DNA of 64,000 nucleotides from Bhargavaea cecembensis (GCF_000826125.2 NZ_LN651373.1:250172-314171); one strand, 5' to 3'; shown: positions 25,656 to 35,012, numbered from the stretch's first letter. Made by a program: numbers and translations. The notes: generated by a model from the letters alone, not told the origin.

Positions 25656-25877
25656 GTGGAGACGGGCCGGGGAGAGGACGGCTTGTTCATCGTCATCCTC
25701 GGTGCTGGGGATGAGGAATCGCTGGAAGGGGCGGAGGCGCAGGAATTCGCCCGGCTGATCGCCGCCCGCAGACGCTACCACCTATGCGTCTCGGCCGACT
25801 GGATCGAGCCGATTGGCGGAAGTCTGTCGAATCAGCGCGCTTTCTGTTTCACAAGAGCTGACGGGAAGCGGCGCTGA
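25656..25877 (+). CDS. hypothetical protein, 73 aa
   Basis: GTG start with GAGGGAG about 7 nt upstream. The product (GRGEDGLFIVILGAGDEESLEGAEAQEFARLIAARRRYHLCVSADWIEP) has no recognised domain. Coding status is uncertain: the GC-rich codon use fits the host and a strong terminator follows 45 bp downstream. Confidence 0.4.
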   Translation: METGRGEDGLFIVILGAGDEESLEGAEAQEFARLIAARRRYHLCVSADWIEPIGGSLSNQRAFCFTRADGKRR

Positions 25878-25920
25878 TGCTCAGATCCCGGCGTTCGCCC
25901 CGCAAGGATAAGAAAAGCAG

Positions 25921-25956
25921 AAAGCCTGTCACCGCCACGCCCGTGACAGGCTTTCT
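25921..25956 (+). terminator. strong terminator hairpin
   Basis: AAAGCCTGTCAC and GTGACAGGCTTT form a 12-bp perfect stem followed by CTTC. It separates the 73-aa ORF from the GGDEF gene. Confidence 0.7.
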
Positions 25957-26013
25957 TCACAGATCAAGCCGCAGACATCCTGTCGTCAACCGCACATTTA
26001 AGGAGAGACAGCC

Positions 26014-26568
26014 GTGAAGAGGTCATTGAAGATCCTGCTCTATGCCTTCGGGCGGCAGTGGGTCAGGAGAGAGAAGGAATTAAGACGGCTTCGCCGGCTC
26101 GCCTACGAAGATGAACTGACGGGAATCGGAAATCTGCGGGCGTTCCGGGAAGGAATGACCCGGTTGATGAATGCGGGGGAGCGGTTTGCGCTGCTGTATC
26201 TGGACCTCGACCGCTTCAAAGAAGTGAACGACCGGTTCGGCCACCTCGCCGGAGACCGCGTGCTCAGGGAAGTCGCGGCTGTGCTAGGTGAATTGGCAAC
26301 AGGCCGCACCCGTGCCTACCGCCTCGGCGGCGACGAATTTGCCCTCGTTGTCCCGGCGGATGGGGATACTGGGGCCGTCATGGAGTCGTTGAGGCGTGAA
26401 TTCACCTCATCGAACCGCCTCCGGATCGGCGATCTGCATGTCGGTGCATCGGTAGGTGTTGCAAGGTTTCCGGAGGACGGGGGGACCTGTGAACAGCTGA
26501 TTGGGTGTGCTGACAGGGGGATGTATGTGGAGAAGGGGATGCGGGGGTTGGGGGAGGGTGTGGGGTGA
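26014..26568 (+). CDS. GGDEF-domain protein (probable diguanylate cyclase)
   Basis: A 184-aa soluble protein with almost only a GGDEF domain. A short basic N-terminus (1-30) is followed by DELTGIGNLRAF, DLDRFKEVNDRFGHLAGD and the active-site GGDEF at 105-109, so c-di-GMP synthesis from GTP is expected. No inhibitory I-site RxxD is seen five residues before GGDEF, and there is no sensor domain, so control must come from expression or partners. GTG start with AAGGAGAG upstream. Confidence 0.9.
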   Translation: MKRSLKILLYAFGRQWVRREKELRRLRRLAYEDELTGIGNLRAFREGMTRLMNAGERFALLYLDLDRFKEVNDRFGHLAGDRVLREVAAVLGELATGRTRAYRLGGDEFALVVPADGDTGAVMESLRREFTSSNRLRIGDLHVGASVGVARFPEDGGTCEQLIGCADRGMYVEKGMRGLGEGVG

Positions 26569-26688
26569 GGTAGAGATTTGGTGGTGAGGTAGGCTAGTGT
26601 GGATTACTTAGCGGTTCTGGTAGCTAGTGCTGAATACATAGCCAGTCACAAGGGAGAGCGAGAAGTGTATGGAAGGAGAATCAGCCTT

Positions 26689-27174
26689 ATGCCAAAGATA
26701 AACAGTAAGATGAGAGTGCCTGACCCGTTCGTCATGAATGAAGACACAGTGAACATTGTGGTAGCTGACTTTTTGATAGGACGGGGATTTGAATGTGAAA
26801 CGCCGCTTAGCGGAAGGCAACCAGGTATCGATGTGAAAGCGAGAAAGGACAGCCTGGAAGTATTCGTCGAGTCCAAAGGCTCTCAGAAGAATGGCGCGAG
26901 TGCAGACGAAGTGTTTGATGGTGCCCAAATTGTCAATCACCTGGCCAGACAGATCCATACACTGATGAAGTACGCAACCAAACACGGGGACGGCCACTTG
27001 TATGTTCTGGCCAATCCCGATATCGAACGGATTCGTAACGAGTATGCGAAAGTCAAAAAGACAGTGGAGAAGCTGAGGTTTGTCTGCATGTGGGTTCAGG
27101 AAGACCGGACGGTTCAAGTGGAAGGGCCGGAAGAGATGGAAGGATTGTTGGTGAGTTGTGGTTTGAGAGGATGA
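26689..27174 (+). CDS. small PD-(D/E)XK-like nuclease, copy 1
   Basis: A 161-aa protein with core motif G-I-D-V-K-A...V-E-S-K-G (GRQPGIDVKARKDSLEVFVESKG), matching the D...ExK layout of restriction-endonuclease-like folds, followed by HLARQIHTLMKYA and a conserved YVLANPDIERIRNEY segment. Start ATG 26689 follows GGAAGGAG and aligns with the N-terminus of the paralogue at 47529-48011; an upstream in-frame GTG (26599) would add an unconserved extension. A third, decayed copy lies near 48430-48560. The family probably acts on DNA; partner and target unknown. Confidence 0.72.
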   Translation: MPKINSKMRVPDPFVMNEDTVNIVVADFLIGRGFECETPLSGRQPGIDVKARKDSLEVFVESKGSQKNGASADEVFDGAQIVNHLARQIHTLMKYATKHGDGHLYVLANPDIERIRNEYAKVKKTVEKLRFVCMWVQEDRTVQVEGPEEMEGLLVSCGLRG

Positions 27175-27533
27175 TGATTTATCCGCAAAGGGAAGAAGGG
27201 CATGGCCTTATAGGGCGCAGATAAAAAGTTGTGGAGAATATGATATTGAGAGAAGTATGCAACAGAAGTAATGGTCTTCTTCGATGAGAGGGAACGGCTG
27301 GAGCAGTTATTTGAATCATGAGGGTAAGGGTAGAAAGGACATTTGCGGCTTTAAGATTCGATTGGCAAGGCGATGTAAACTAATTGTGAGGGCTTGAGAT
27401 GAATTGATATATCGGGCAGTTCTAGGGGAGTAGTAGGAAATTAGCAGGGAAGAGAGGGAATTTGGTGGGCTGGGTTTTCATTCGTTCCGGTGAATTTAAT
27501 AGAAATGTGGAAATCTGAAGGGGAGAGATTACA

Positions 27534-28697
27534 ATGAAGAACCAACAGGCGGTTGAGGCGTTGGTGTTGGATTCAGCGTGGATCAGCAAACTTGAAGGGG
27601 AAAATGAAGAGATCAATATTTTTGAGACGCTGGGCGTTGTTCATAAGGAATTGCAACATAGCAATATGATTGGCTGGTTGTTGTCGCCTAAAGAAAATCA
27701 TGGCTTGGGGGATGTATTCTTAAGAACCTTCTTGTGTAGGGTGGCTGGAGACTTTGTTGCCGACTTAACGGACGAGGAAGAGACAGCATTGAATCTTGGA
27801 TCCTTTACTTGCCGAAAAGAATACAGGCAGATGGATCTCCTGCTGACGTCTGATACCGAGAGAGCCGTTATCGTGATTGAAAACAAAATCTGGAGCGGGG
27901 AGTCAGAGCACCAACTCGGGAAATATCTACGGCAAGTTAAAGAAGAGTTCAAAGATTATCACCAGCTCTGCCTGTTCCTCACTCCAGATGGGCGACCGCC
28001 GAGTGATCAGGTCAATTGGATAGGCATCTCTTATGAGGACATCTTAGAAGTACTGGAAGAAACCTTAGAAATCCAAGAGAGACAGATTAGCCCTGATGCA
28101 AAGTCCATCCTTAGACAATATATCCAGACAGTGAGGAAGCATATCGTGGGAGACGCAAAGCTAAAAAAGTATTGCCAGGAATTGTACTTTAAACATCGCA
28201 AGGCCTTTGATCTCATATTTGAATATAAACCAGACTTAGCCAGGGAGATCTCAGATGCGTTGCAGAAAGAATTGCATGGCAAGGTAGAGTTGGATCAGTC
28301 GACAAAATCCTATATTCGCTTTACAACGAAAGATCTAGACTCTCTTACACCTAAAGGAAGCACCTGGACAAACAGCGGTCGGATGCTGTTGTTTGAAATC
28401 CAAAATAGATCCGGCCGACTTGACCTAAAATTGATCATCGGGCCAGGGGATCCGGAGGACCGGCGGAAACTCTTTGCGTTAAAAAAGAGTAAGCCAGACG
28501 TAATGATCGGTGCGTCGAAAAGCCTTCAAAAGAGTTACACTCAGCTATACAAAACAGAACTCGTCCCGATGGAGTATATTACCGATCATGAGAGCGAACC
28601 TGACATGGTGATTGATGAGGCAGTTAAGTCTGTAAATAAGTTTATCAACATAGAAATGAAGAGAATCGAAAAAGTAATTATTGATTTCTTAGGTTGA
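27534..28697 (+). CDS. PD-(D/E)XK nuclease family protein (PDDEXK_4-like), copy 1
   Basis: A 387-aa protein. The N-terminal half carries a nuclease core: SNMIGWLLSPKENHGLGDVFL, RKEYRQMDLLLTSDTERAVIVIENKIWSGESEHQLGKY, with D and E-N-K in the D...ExK positions (about residues 103-122). The C-terminal half is a helical region plus a domain with FEIQNRSGRLDLKLIIGPG. It is paralogous to 60048-61226 over its whole length. GGGGAGAG precedes the ATG. The OLD-family gene follows 300 bp downstream; the two may form a defence locus, but the gap argues against one simple operon. Confidence 0.82.
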   Translation: MKNQQAVEALVLDSAWISKLEGENEEINIFETLGVVHKELQHSNMIGWLLSPKENHGLGDVFLRTFLCRVAGDFVADLTDEEETALNLGSFTCRKEYRQMDLLLTSDTERAVIVIENKIWSGESEHQLGKYLRQVKEEFKDYHQLCLFLTPDGRPPSDQVNWIGISYEDILEVLEETLEIQERQISPDAKSILRQYIQTVRKHIVGDAKLKKYCQELYFKHRKAFDLIFEYKPDLAREISDALQKELHGKVELDQSTKSYIRFTTKDLDSLTPKGSTWTNSGRMLLFEIQNRSGRLDLKLIIGPGDPEDRRKLFALKKSKPDVMIGASKSLQKSYTQLYKTELVPMEYITDHESEPDMVIDEAVKSVNKFINIEMKRIEKVIIDFLG

Positions 28698-29000
28698 TAT
28701 TATGTTTTAGAAAGAAATGCAACCGCTCAAAAGAATATTACCTGTTTCAAAAAAAGTTTGTTTGTTATTTTCGAATGTTATGAAAAGTTAGAGAAGGATT
28801 ATCATAATTGCCACGCGCTATATCTACCCGAACTAATTATCTAATTCTTTCGGTTAAATAGAAAACTGAGTGATATACTGGTCGTTTGATTGAAGATGGA
28901 TGGAATAGTATCGGATACAAATTTGAAAGGAGGGGTTGTGGTTTCTGTTGGTATAGGTGTAGTGAATTAAAACAGTAATTCCATGAAAGGGGAATCATCG

Positions 29001-30929
29001 ATGAGAATTAAAGAAATAATAATAAGGAACTTTAAAAGTATAGGGTGCATAGAGCCTTGTAAAATCATATTCCCTAATGTTAATGATGAAGGGTCTTCTG
29101 ATTTTATTACAATAATAGGAGAAAACAATATTGGGAAGTCATCCATATTAGAAGCTCTAAAGCTATTTTTGCCTGAAACGGACTTACCTAGCAATCCAAC
29201 AATAGATATGTTTCCTAATAAAATTGTACCAGAAAATGAAGAAGACTATATGGAAGTGATGATCACTTTTGATGGGTTTAATACCGAGGATATGAACAAT
29301 ACTCATATTAAACCGTACGTTCATAGAGGCGAAATGCGTATTAGAAGGATTTGGTCAGGTCCTGATCTAAGAGATAGTGATGTGCCTTTTGAGGCCTATA
29401 TCCCGAAAAGAACCTTAAGTGAGATTAGTCACGAAGCACCATGGAAGGAGGCAGACTTTGCAGTTTGTGATGAAAAACTAATACAATTACATAAAAGTTT
29501 TTGCGTAGAGAAAAAGTTGAAGTCAAAAACAATCACTGCTGCAAAACAAGAAGAATTTATAGACTTCGTATTCTTAAATGACTCAAGTTTAACAGTCGAT
29601 GGAGTAGTGGAATGGCGTAAAAACCCAAACGGTTTATCATCTATATTACGTTCAATCATGCCCAAGGTGATATATGTGCCAGCGGTTAAGCTTACTAATG
29701 AGGAGGCGGATGCAAAGAAAACAAAGTCAGCAGCAAGTCAAATTGTCTCTACATTATTTGAACATCATCTTAATGAGACTGACGAAATACAGAACTTTAA
29801 GAGTTCGCTCTTAGCTATTCAAAGCATTTTTGATGAAGAAAACCGACATACTGAAGTAAAAGGACTAGAAAAACGAATTGGACGTAAACTAAATCGACTA
29901 ATGGACGATATTGAAGTTAACTTTAAGTTTGACATTCCTGAGGTTATGGAAAACCTGTATATGAACTCAGCTATCCAACTAAAGCGAGGTTCCTTGATGA
30001 CTCATCCTAGTCAACAGGGAAATGGGTTGCAAAGGATGCTAATCTTATCGCTATTAGAAATTCTAGCTGAGCAACTTACTAATCATAGTATAGATAGTGA
30101 AAGGCAGCCAGGTTCAGAAGGACAATGGAAAAGGAGTTTACTCTTCTTAATTGAAGAACCTGAAATTTATCTGCATCCTCATTTGCAAAGAAAAATGAGA
30201 GATTCGTTAATACAAATTTCAAAACACTTTCTTTCTCAAGTGATATGTACTTCGCACTCAGAAAACTTTATAGACTTGGCAGATCGTCACCAAGGTCTTG
30301 TGATATTAAGAAAGGGAGAGGACCATTTAACCTCGGTCACTCAGGTCTCTGAAAATATATATAATGGCGAGGCTGCTGGAGAAATGAGAGATCGAATGAG
30401 AATGCTACTAAACTTTAATACATCAACATTAGAAGCATTTTTTGCAAGAAGAGTAGTACTCGTTGAAGGTGATTGTGAAGTCGCAAGTGTATATGCAATA
30501 AAAGAACGTTTGAAACAGAAGTACCCACAAGCGGCAGATGAATTAGAAGCATTGGTGAAAGAGGTATCTGTAATCCCATGTAATGGTAAACTGACTCAAA
30601 AGGCATATTATACTGTTCTTGAAAACTTCGGTATTGACTCTTACTTGGTTCATGATTTAGATGGTATTGAACAAGATCAAGGCTCAAATCTAAATATCCT
30701 AAATACTATTGGCAGTGAGGAATTCCGTCTCACTCATAATAGGAACTTTGAGCATTTTATATTTAATGAAGAATGGGAGAATGACAAGCCATGGAGAGCT
30801 ACAAAAAAAATTAACGATCAGTTCGAATTATACGAGGATAAGCTTTTGCGTTTTTTCAGCTTTATAATTGAAGAGAATAAATTTAATTACTGGATGGAAC
30901 ATGCTAAACAGACATTAGTGGAAGCATAA
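29001..30929 (+). CDS. OLD-family ATP-dependent endonuclease
   Basis: A 642-aa protein with an N-terminal AAA ATPase: Walker A GENNIGKSS at 40-48 and an ABC-like Walker B FLIEEPEIYLHP near 383. A C-terminal TOPRIM domain follows (VLVEGDCEV near 486, HDLDG near 551). This is the OLD layout (P2 Old, class 1 type); such proteins are ATP-regulated nucleases in phage defence. No UvrD-like gajB gene lies next to it, so it is not a standard Gabija pair. ATG 29001 follows AAAGGGGA. The coding region is much more AT-rich than the window average, so recent transfer is likely. Confidence 0.9.
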   Translation: MRIKEIIIRNFKSIGCIEPCKIIFPNVNDEGSSDFITIIGENNIGKSSILEALKLFLPETDLPSNPTIDMFPNKIVPENEEDYMEVMITFDGFNTEDMNNTHIKPYVHRGEMRIRRIWSGPDLRDSDVPFEAYIPKRTLSEISHEAPWKEADFAVCDEKLIQLHKSFCVEKKLKSKTITAAKQEEFIDFVFLNDSSLTVDGVVEWRKNPNGLSSILRSIMPKVIYVPAVKLTNEEADAKKTKSAASQIVSTLFEHHLNETDEIQNFKSSLLAIQSIFDEENRHTEVKGLEKRIGRKLNRLMDDIEVNFKFDIPEVMENLYMNSAIQLKRGSLMTHPSQQGNGLQRMLILSLLEILAEQLTNHSIDSERQPGSEGQWKRSLLFLIEEPEIYLHPHLQRKMRDSLIQISKHFLSQVICTSHSENFIDLADRHQGLVILRKGEDHLTSVTQVSENIYNGEAAGEMRDRMRMLLNFNTSTLEAFFARRVVLVEGDCEVASVYAIKERLKQKYPQAADELEALVKEVSVIPCNGKLTQKAYYTVLENFGIDSYLVHDLDGIEQDQGSNLNILNTIGSEEFRLTHNRNFEHFIFNEEWENDKPWRATKKINDQFELYEDKLLRFFSFIIEENKFNYWMEHAKQTLVEA

Positions 30930-30989
30930 AATATAAGGAATTAGAAAGATGCCGCTGCTCGATATAGTTGGCTAGATTACTCCCTATAA

Positions 30990-31190
30990 CTTTTCGGCAC
31001 CAGAATCCGGAAGGCTAAAGGTCATACCGACCATTTCGGTGATTTTCAAACCTACGAGCAACACTTCACTCATCAGTGCGAAAGTTTGGCAGGGTTTAAT
31101 AAAACAGTAATTGAATTTTATGAAATTCATTTGTATAATAGAATTAAGCTAAGGAAAGTGGATGTAGGCTTAGAAGCGGCCATCATTTAA
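30990..31190 (+). pseudogene. open remnant frame without start codon
   Basis: Sixty-six codons are open between TAA at 30987 and TAA at 31188, giving LFGTRIRKAKGHTDHF...EFYEIHLYNRIKLRK. No ATG is in frame and no family is recognised; the end weakly resembles the C-terminal part of IS3-type transposases. The 3' end runs into the rRNA-like segment. Most likely a gene fragment, possibly chance. Confidence 0.25.
31111..31139 (+). promoter_or_regulatory. consensus sigma-A promoter before the rRNA-like segment
   Basis: TTGAAT (31111-31116) and a perfect TATAAT (31134-31139) are separated by 17 bp. The predicted start near 31146 is about 12 nt before the 23S-like sequence. Confidence 0.75.
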
Positions 31191-31209
31191 AGAGTGCGTA
31201 ATAGCTCAC
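31158..31209 (+). ncRNA. 23S rRNA GTPase-associated-centre-like segment (L11-binding domain mimic or rRNA fragment)
   Basis: From GATGTAGGCTTAGAAGC at 31161 through AGAGTGCGTAATAGCTCAC (ending 31209) the sequence matches the L11-binding domain of bacterial 23S rRNA (E. coli about 1056-1104) with only a few changes. Position-equivalents of A1067 (31172) and A1095 (31200), contacted by thiostrepton, are kept. GATG/CATC and GGC/GCC pairings are kept, and A stands at the 1061 position, a change known to stabilise this RNA. Homology stops on both sides, so this is not part of an rRNA operon. Function is unknown; see findings. Confidence 0.7.
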
Positions 31210-31247
31210 CTTGTTAGCCACACCAAACTAACAGGGAGAGAGTATGA

Positions 31248-31433
31248 ATGTCAATAATGCATAAGAGAATTACAGTCGTGGTCGTAGTCGTTTTGCTAGG
31301 TAGCATTACAGGCTTTCTGCAACCAAAGGTCTTGCTAGAGTTGTTTAACATAGCTAACATGAACCAGTTCATGGTTGTAGGATTGCCGATCATTTACCAT
31401 CATCTCACAGAAAATGAGTTTATGGAAAAATGA
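31248..31433 (+). CDS. small hydrophobic protein, 61 aa, after the rRNA-like leader
   Basis: ATG 31248 has AGGGAGAG about 8 nt upstream. The product has one membrane segment (about 9-28, RITVVVVVVLLGSITGFL) and a hydrophobic patch near 40-50, with no recognised family. A small stem (TGTTAG with CTAACA, 31212-31233) lies between the rRNA-like segment and the ribosome binding site. Presumed single transcript from the promoter at 31111. Coding status moderately supported. Confidence 0.4.
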   Translation: MSIMHKRITVVVVVVLLGSITGFLQPKVLLELFNIANMNQFMVVGLPIIYHHLTENEFMEK

Positions 31434-31616
31434 TTAAAGGATAAATAGAATAGGGTGTCGTAAACTATGATTTATGATGCCTCTATCTATGTCCTCCATC
31501 AAGCTTGGACATTGATAGGTTAACTAAATATTAATTATTAGTTAGTTATTAAAAAAGCTTGCGTTTTGACTGTTCTTCTCTTACAAGCAATTGATGTTCA
31601 CAACTCCTCCTTGAAT

Positions 31617-31649
31617 AGCCGCCATATCTAGTGATATTGGCGGCTTTTG
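31617..31649 (+). terminator. terminator hairpin
   Basis: AGCCGCCATATC-TAGT-GATATTGGCGGCT with a following TTT and T-rich stretch. It ends the transcript region of the small hydrophobic ORF. The stretch 31434-31940 holds no convincing gene. Confidence 0.8.
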
Positions 31650-31941
31650 GTGTTTTTAAATAAGAATGTGGTTATGTTCTTAAATGGGCTGTTTTATAGA
31701 TTCGGAATACAGGTGAGGAAGATAGGCATGGATGACATTTTGCCGATGTCCATGTCCTGAATCTTGTGTTGTCCATTGAGGTGTCTTTAGCACTGTGAAG
31801 AAAGCGATAGTTCCCTCCGTAGCCATTGAAGATATACAAGAGATGAAAATACTGCTGCCCACGCTTAGTAACCACTTTATCCTATACAGTCACATGGCGC
31901 GAGGGAGAGAGCATGCTCGTTCAAAAAAATCTATCATTTTA

Positions 31942-31991
31942 TTGACAACGCTTTCACCAGAATATACACTTTGTTTATATCTTAAACAAAG
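31942..31991 (+). promoter_or_regulatory. xyl operon promoter with cre and XylR operator
   Basis: TTGACA (31942-31947), 17-bp spacer and TACACT (31965-31970). A perfect cre, TGACAACGCTTTCA (31943-31956, consensus TGWNANCGNTNWCA), overlaps the -35 box. The inverted repeat CTTTGTTT-N7-AAACAAAG (31969-31991) starts on the -10 box and fits a XylR operator. So CcpA repression and XylR repression both act by blocking polymerase. Confidence 0.88.
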
Positions 31992-32027
31992 TAAAATTCA
32001 CTTGTCTGTTCAGAAAGGAGCTTTTCG

Positions 32028-33353
32028 ATGTCTTATTTCTCTGATCTTCCGAAGGTGGTTTATGAGGGGCCAACTTCTGATAACCCGTTTGCGTTCAAGT
32101 TTTACAATCCCGACGAGGTGGTCGGCGGGAAGACGATGAAGGAGCATTTGCGGTTCGGCGTGGCGTATTGGCATACGTTCACCGAGGATTTGTCGGATCC
32201 TTTCGGTGCCGGCACGGCGATCCGGCCGTGGAATCATCTGTCCGGCCTTGACCTGGCGAAGGCCCGTGTGGAAGGCGCATTTGAGTTCTTCGAGAAGCTC
32301 GGGGTTCCGTTCTTCTGCTTCCATGACGTGGACATTGCGCCGGAGGGGGAGACGCTCCGGGAGTCGAACGAGAATCTCGATGTGATTGTCGGCATGATCA
32401 AGGATTACATGAAACACAGCGACACGAAGCTGCTTTGGAACACGGTGAATAACTTCAGCCACCCGCGGTTTGTTCACGGGGCGGCTTCGTCGAACAGTGC
32501 GGACGTATTCGCCTATGCGGCGGCGAAAGTGAAAAAAGGACTTGAAGTCGGCAAGGAGCTGGGCGCGGAGAACTATGTGTTCTGGGGCGGACGTGAAGGA
32601 TATGAAACGCTGCTCAACACAAACATGAAGCTTGAACTCGACAATCTCGGCCGGTTCTTCCACATGGCGGTCGACTACGCGAAGGAAATCGGCTTTGACG
32701 CCCAGTTCCTGATCGAACCGAAGCCGAAGGAGCCGACTTCCCACCAGTACGACTTCGACGTGGCGAGCGGCTATGCATTCCTTCAGCATTATGGACTCCA
32801 GGACCGGTTCAAATTCAATATCGAAGCCAACCATGCGACGCTGGCGGGCCATACGTTCGAGCATGAACTGCGCTACGCCCGGATCCACGGGATGCTCGGA
32901 TCGGTCGATGCGAACCAGGGCCACCCGCTGCTCGGATGGGACACCGATGAGTTCCCGTCCGATCTGTATGCGACGACACTCGCCATGTACGAAATCCTCC
33001 AGAACGGCGGGCTCGGCCGAGGCGGTCTCAACTTCGACGCCAAGGTCCGCAGGGGTTCTTTCCAAAAAGACGACCTTCTGATCGCGCATATCCTCGGGAT
33101 GGACAGCTTCGCGGCCGGGCTGAAAGTCGCCCAGAAGCTGATCGACGACCGGGTGCTTGAGCGGGTCGTGGAAGACCGGTATGCGAGCTTCTCCGAAGGG
33201 ATCGGCAAGGACATCGTCGAAGGACGCGCGGATTTCCGGACACTTGAAGAACACGCGCTCGGCCTGAAGGAGATCGGCAACGGGTCGGGACGGCTCGAGC
33301 AGATCAAGTCGACGATCAACCAGTACCTCCTGCGCACGTTCGCAGAGGAATGA
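32028..33353 (+). CDS. xylA: xylose isomerase
   Basis: A 441-aa enzyme converting D-xylose to D-xylulose, full length for the family. Signatures: [24 protein letters not shown] (catalytic His-Asp), [74 protein letters not shown] and [14 protein letters not shown], which supply the two divalent-metal sites. AGAAAGGAG precedes ATG 32028. First gene of the xyl operon; xylB starts 10 bp after its stop. Confidence 0.98.
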   Translation: MSYFSDLPKVVYEGPTSDNPFAFKFYNPDEVVGGKTMKEHLRFGVAYWHTFTEDLSDPFGAGTAIRPWNHLSGLDLAKARVEGAFEFFEKLGVPFFCFHDVDIAPEGETLRESNENLDVIVGMIKDYMKHSDTKLLWNTVNNFSHPRFVHGAASSNSADVFAYAAAKVKKGLEVGKELGAENYVFWGGREGYETLLNTNMKLELDNLGRFFHMAVDYAKEIGFDAQFLIEPKPKEPTSHQYDFDVASGYAFLQHYGLQDRFKFNIEANHATLAGHTFEHELRYARIHGMLGSVDANQGHPLLGWDTDEFPSDLYATTLAMYEILQNGGLGRGGLNFDAKVRRGSFQKDDLLIAHILGMDSFAAGLKVAQKLIDDRVLERVVEDRYASFSEGIGKDIVEGRADFRTLEEHALGLKEIGNGSGRLEQIKSTINQYLLRTFAEE

Positions 33354-33363
33354 GGGAAAGACG

Positions 33364-34863
33364 ATGGGTTATGTGATCGGGATTGACCTCGGAACGAGCG
33401 CGGTGAAGGCGCTGCTCGTCGACCGGACCGGCGAAGTCGTCAGCGAGGCGACGCGCGCCTATCCGCTCATCCAGGAAAAGTCGGGCTACAGTGAACAGGA
33501 TCCGGAAGACTGGGTGCGGGCGACGATCGTTGCGCTTGCCGAGCTGACGGAGAACTTTGGAGGCAGCCGCGAGGAGATCGAGGGGCTCAGCTTTTCCGGG
33601 CAGATGCACGGGCTGGTGCTGCTGGACGGGGACAAGCGGGTGCTCCGCAATGCAATCCTTTGGAACGACACCCGCACGACTGCACAGTGCACGGAGATCG
33701 AGGAGCGGGTCGGCCGGGAGCGGCTGCTGGACATCATGAAGAATATCGCCATGGAAGGGTTCACCTTACCGAAGCTGCTTTGGGTGAAAGATCATGAACC
33801 GGCTGTTTTCGAGCAGGCGAAGCTGTTCCTCCTGCCGAAGGACTACGTCCGCTACCGGCTCACCGGCAGCGCCGAGATGGACCTGTCCGACGCGGCGGGG
33901 ACGCTGCTGCTGGATGTCCGGAAAAACGAATGGAGCGGGGAGATGTGCCGGCTGCTCGGCCTGAACGAATCACTTTGCCCGCCGCTCGTGGAGTCGCAAG
34001 ATGAAACGGGCCGGCTTCTGCCGGAAATGGCGGCGATCTTCGGACTCTCGCCGAACACCCGCGTGTTTGCGGGAGGCGCGGACAATGCGTGCGGCGCGAT
34101 CGGGGCCGGCATCCTCGAGGCAGGGAAGACACTCTGCAGCATCGGCACGTCGGGCGTCATTCTCTCCTATGAGGAAGATGCCCGCCAGGACTTCGGGGGC
34201 AAGGTCCATTACTTCAACCACGGCGCGCCCGGGAGCTACTACACGATGGGCGTGACCTTGTCGGCCGGGCACAGCCTGTCCTGGCTGCGCGACACGTTCG
34301 CTGAAGGCGTTTATTTTGAAGAATTGCTGCGGGACGTCGGGTCGGTGCCGGCCGGTTCGGACGGGTTGCTGTACACGCCTTACTTGTCCGGAGAACGGAC
34401 GCCGCATGTGGATGCGTCGATTCGGGGGAGCTTCATCGGGATTGATGCTTCCCACAGGTTGCGGCATTTCACGCGGGCGGTGCTCGAAGGCATCACATTT
34501 TCGCTGAATGAATCGATCCGACTGTTCCGAGATAACGGCAAGACGGTCGACACCGTCGTCTCCGTCGGGGGCGGTGCGAGAAATGCGGCATGGCTCCAGA
34601 TGCAGGCAGACGTGTTTGGAGCGACCGTCGTGAAGCTGAAAAGCGAGCAGGGGCCCGGCATGGGTGCCGCGATGCTTGCCGCGGTCGGCTGTGGCTGGTT
34701 TGATTCGCTGAAGCAATGCGCGGACGTGTTCCTGAAGCCGGATGCGGTTTACCGGCCGGATCCGCAGACGGTCGGGATTTATGAAGAGGTGTTCGACATC
34801 TACCGGGATCTGTACCCGGCGACGGCGCCGATCAGCCGGCGTCTCGCCAAGTTCCGGAAGTGA
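33364..34863 (+). CDS. xylB: xylulokinase
   Basis: A 499-aa FGGY-family kinase that makes xylulose 5-phosphate. Motifs: GIDLGTSAVKALLVD (phosphate loop), LSFSGQMHGLVLLD with the QMHG substrate motif, AILWNDTRTTAQC, LPKDYVRYRLTGSAEMDLSDAAGTLLLDV, GGADNACGAIGAG, GTSGVIL, and the C-terminal adenosine motif VSVGGGARNAAWLQMQADVFG. Catalytic base is the Asp of EMDLSDAAG. Cotranscribed with xylA and probably the porter gene downstream. Confidence 0.97.
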   Translation: MGYVIGIDLGTSAVKALLVDRTGEVVSEATRAYPLIQEKSGYSEQDPEDWVRATIVALAELTENFGGSREEIEGLSFSGQMHGLVLLDGDKRVLRNAILWNDTRTTAQCTEIEERVGRERLLDIMKNIAMEGFTLPKLLWVKDHEPAVFEQAKLFLLPKDYVRYRLTGSAEMDLSDAAGTLLLDVRKNEWSGEMCRLLGLNESLCPPLVESQDETGRLLPEMAAIFGLSPNTRVFAGGADNACGAIGAGILEAGKTLCSIGTSGVILSYEEDARQDFGGKVHYFNHGAPGSYYTMGVTLSAGHSLSWLRDTFAEGVYFEELLRDVGSVPAGSDGLLYTPYLSGERTPHVDASIRGSFIGIDASHRLRHFTRAVLEGITFSLNESIRLFRDNGKTVDTVVSVGGGARNAAWLQMQADVFGATVVKLKSEQGPGMGAAMLAAVGCGWFDSLKQCADVFLKPDAVYRPDPQTVGIYEEVFDIYRDLYPATAPISRRLAKFRK

Positions 34864-35012
34864 AGAGGATTTGCATTCCCGCGGGAGACGGGTCTTCTGC
34901 GGGATGGCTTGCCGGCGAGAAGAAAGCGCTTTAACGGTTTGGGACGCAACAAACGAAGGGAGGAGAGGGGGATGGTCTTTGCCGGGTGCAGGGGCGCCAT
35001 TCTCCGGTTAGG

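Noticed and set aside
31158-31209. Intact 23S rRNA gene or rRNA operon
   Set aside because: Similarity is limited to about 50 bp; no further rRNA sequence, 16S, 5S or tRNA lies nearby.
31795-32139. 114-codon plus-strand frame beginning SVAIEDIQEMKILLP
   Set aside because: The start looked like a specificity-subunit or DUF fragment, but the frame runs through the xyl promoter and into xylA in another frame. At most a small remnant; not supportable.
32010-33254. 414-codon frame antisense to xylA
   Set aside because: Shadow of xylose isomerase; no independent motif.
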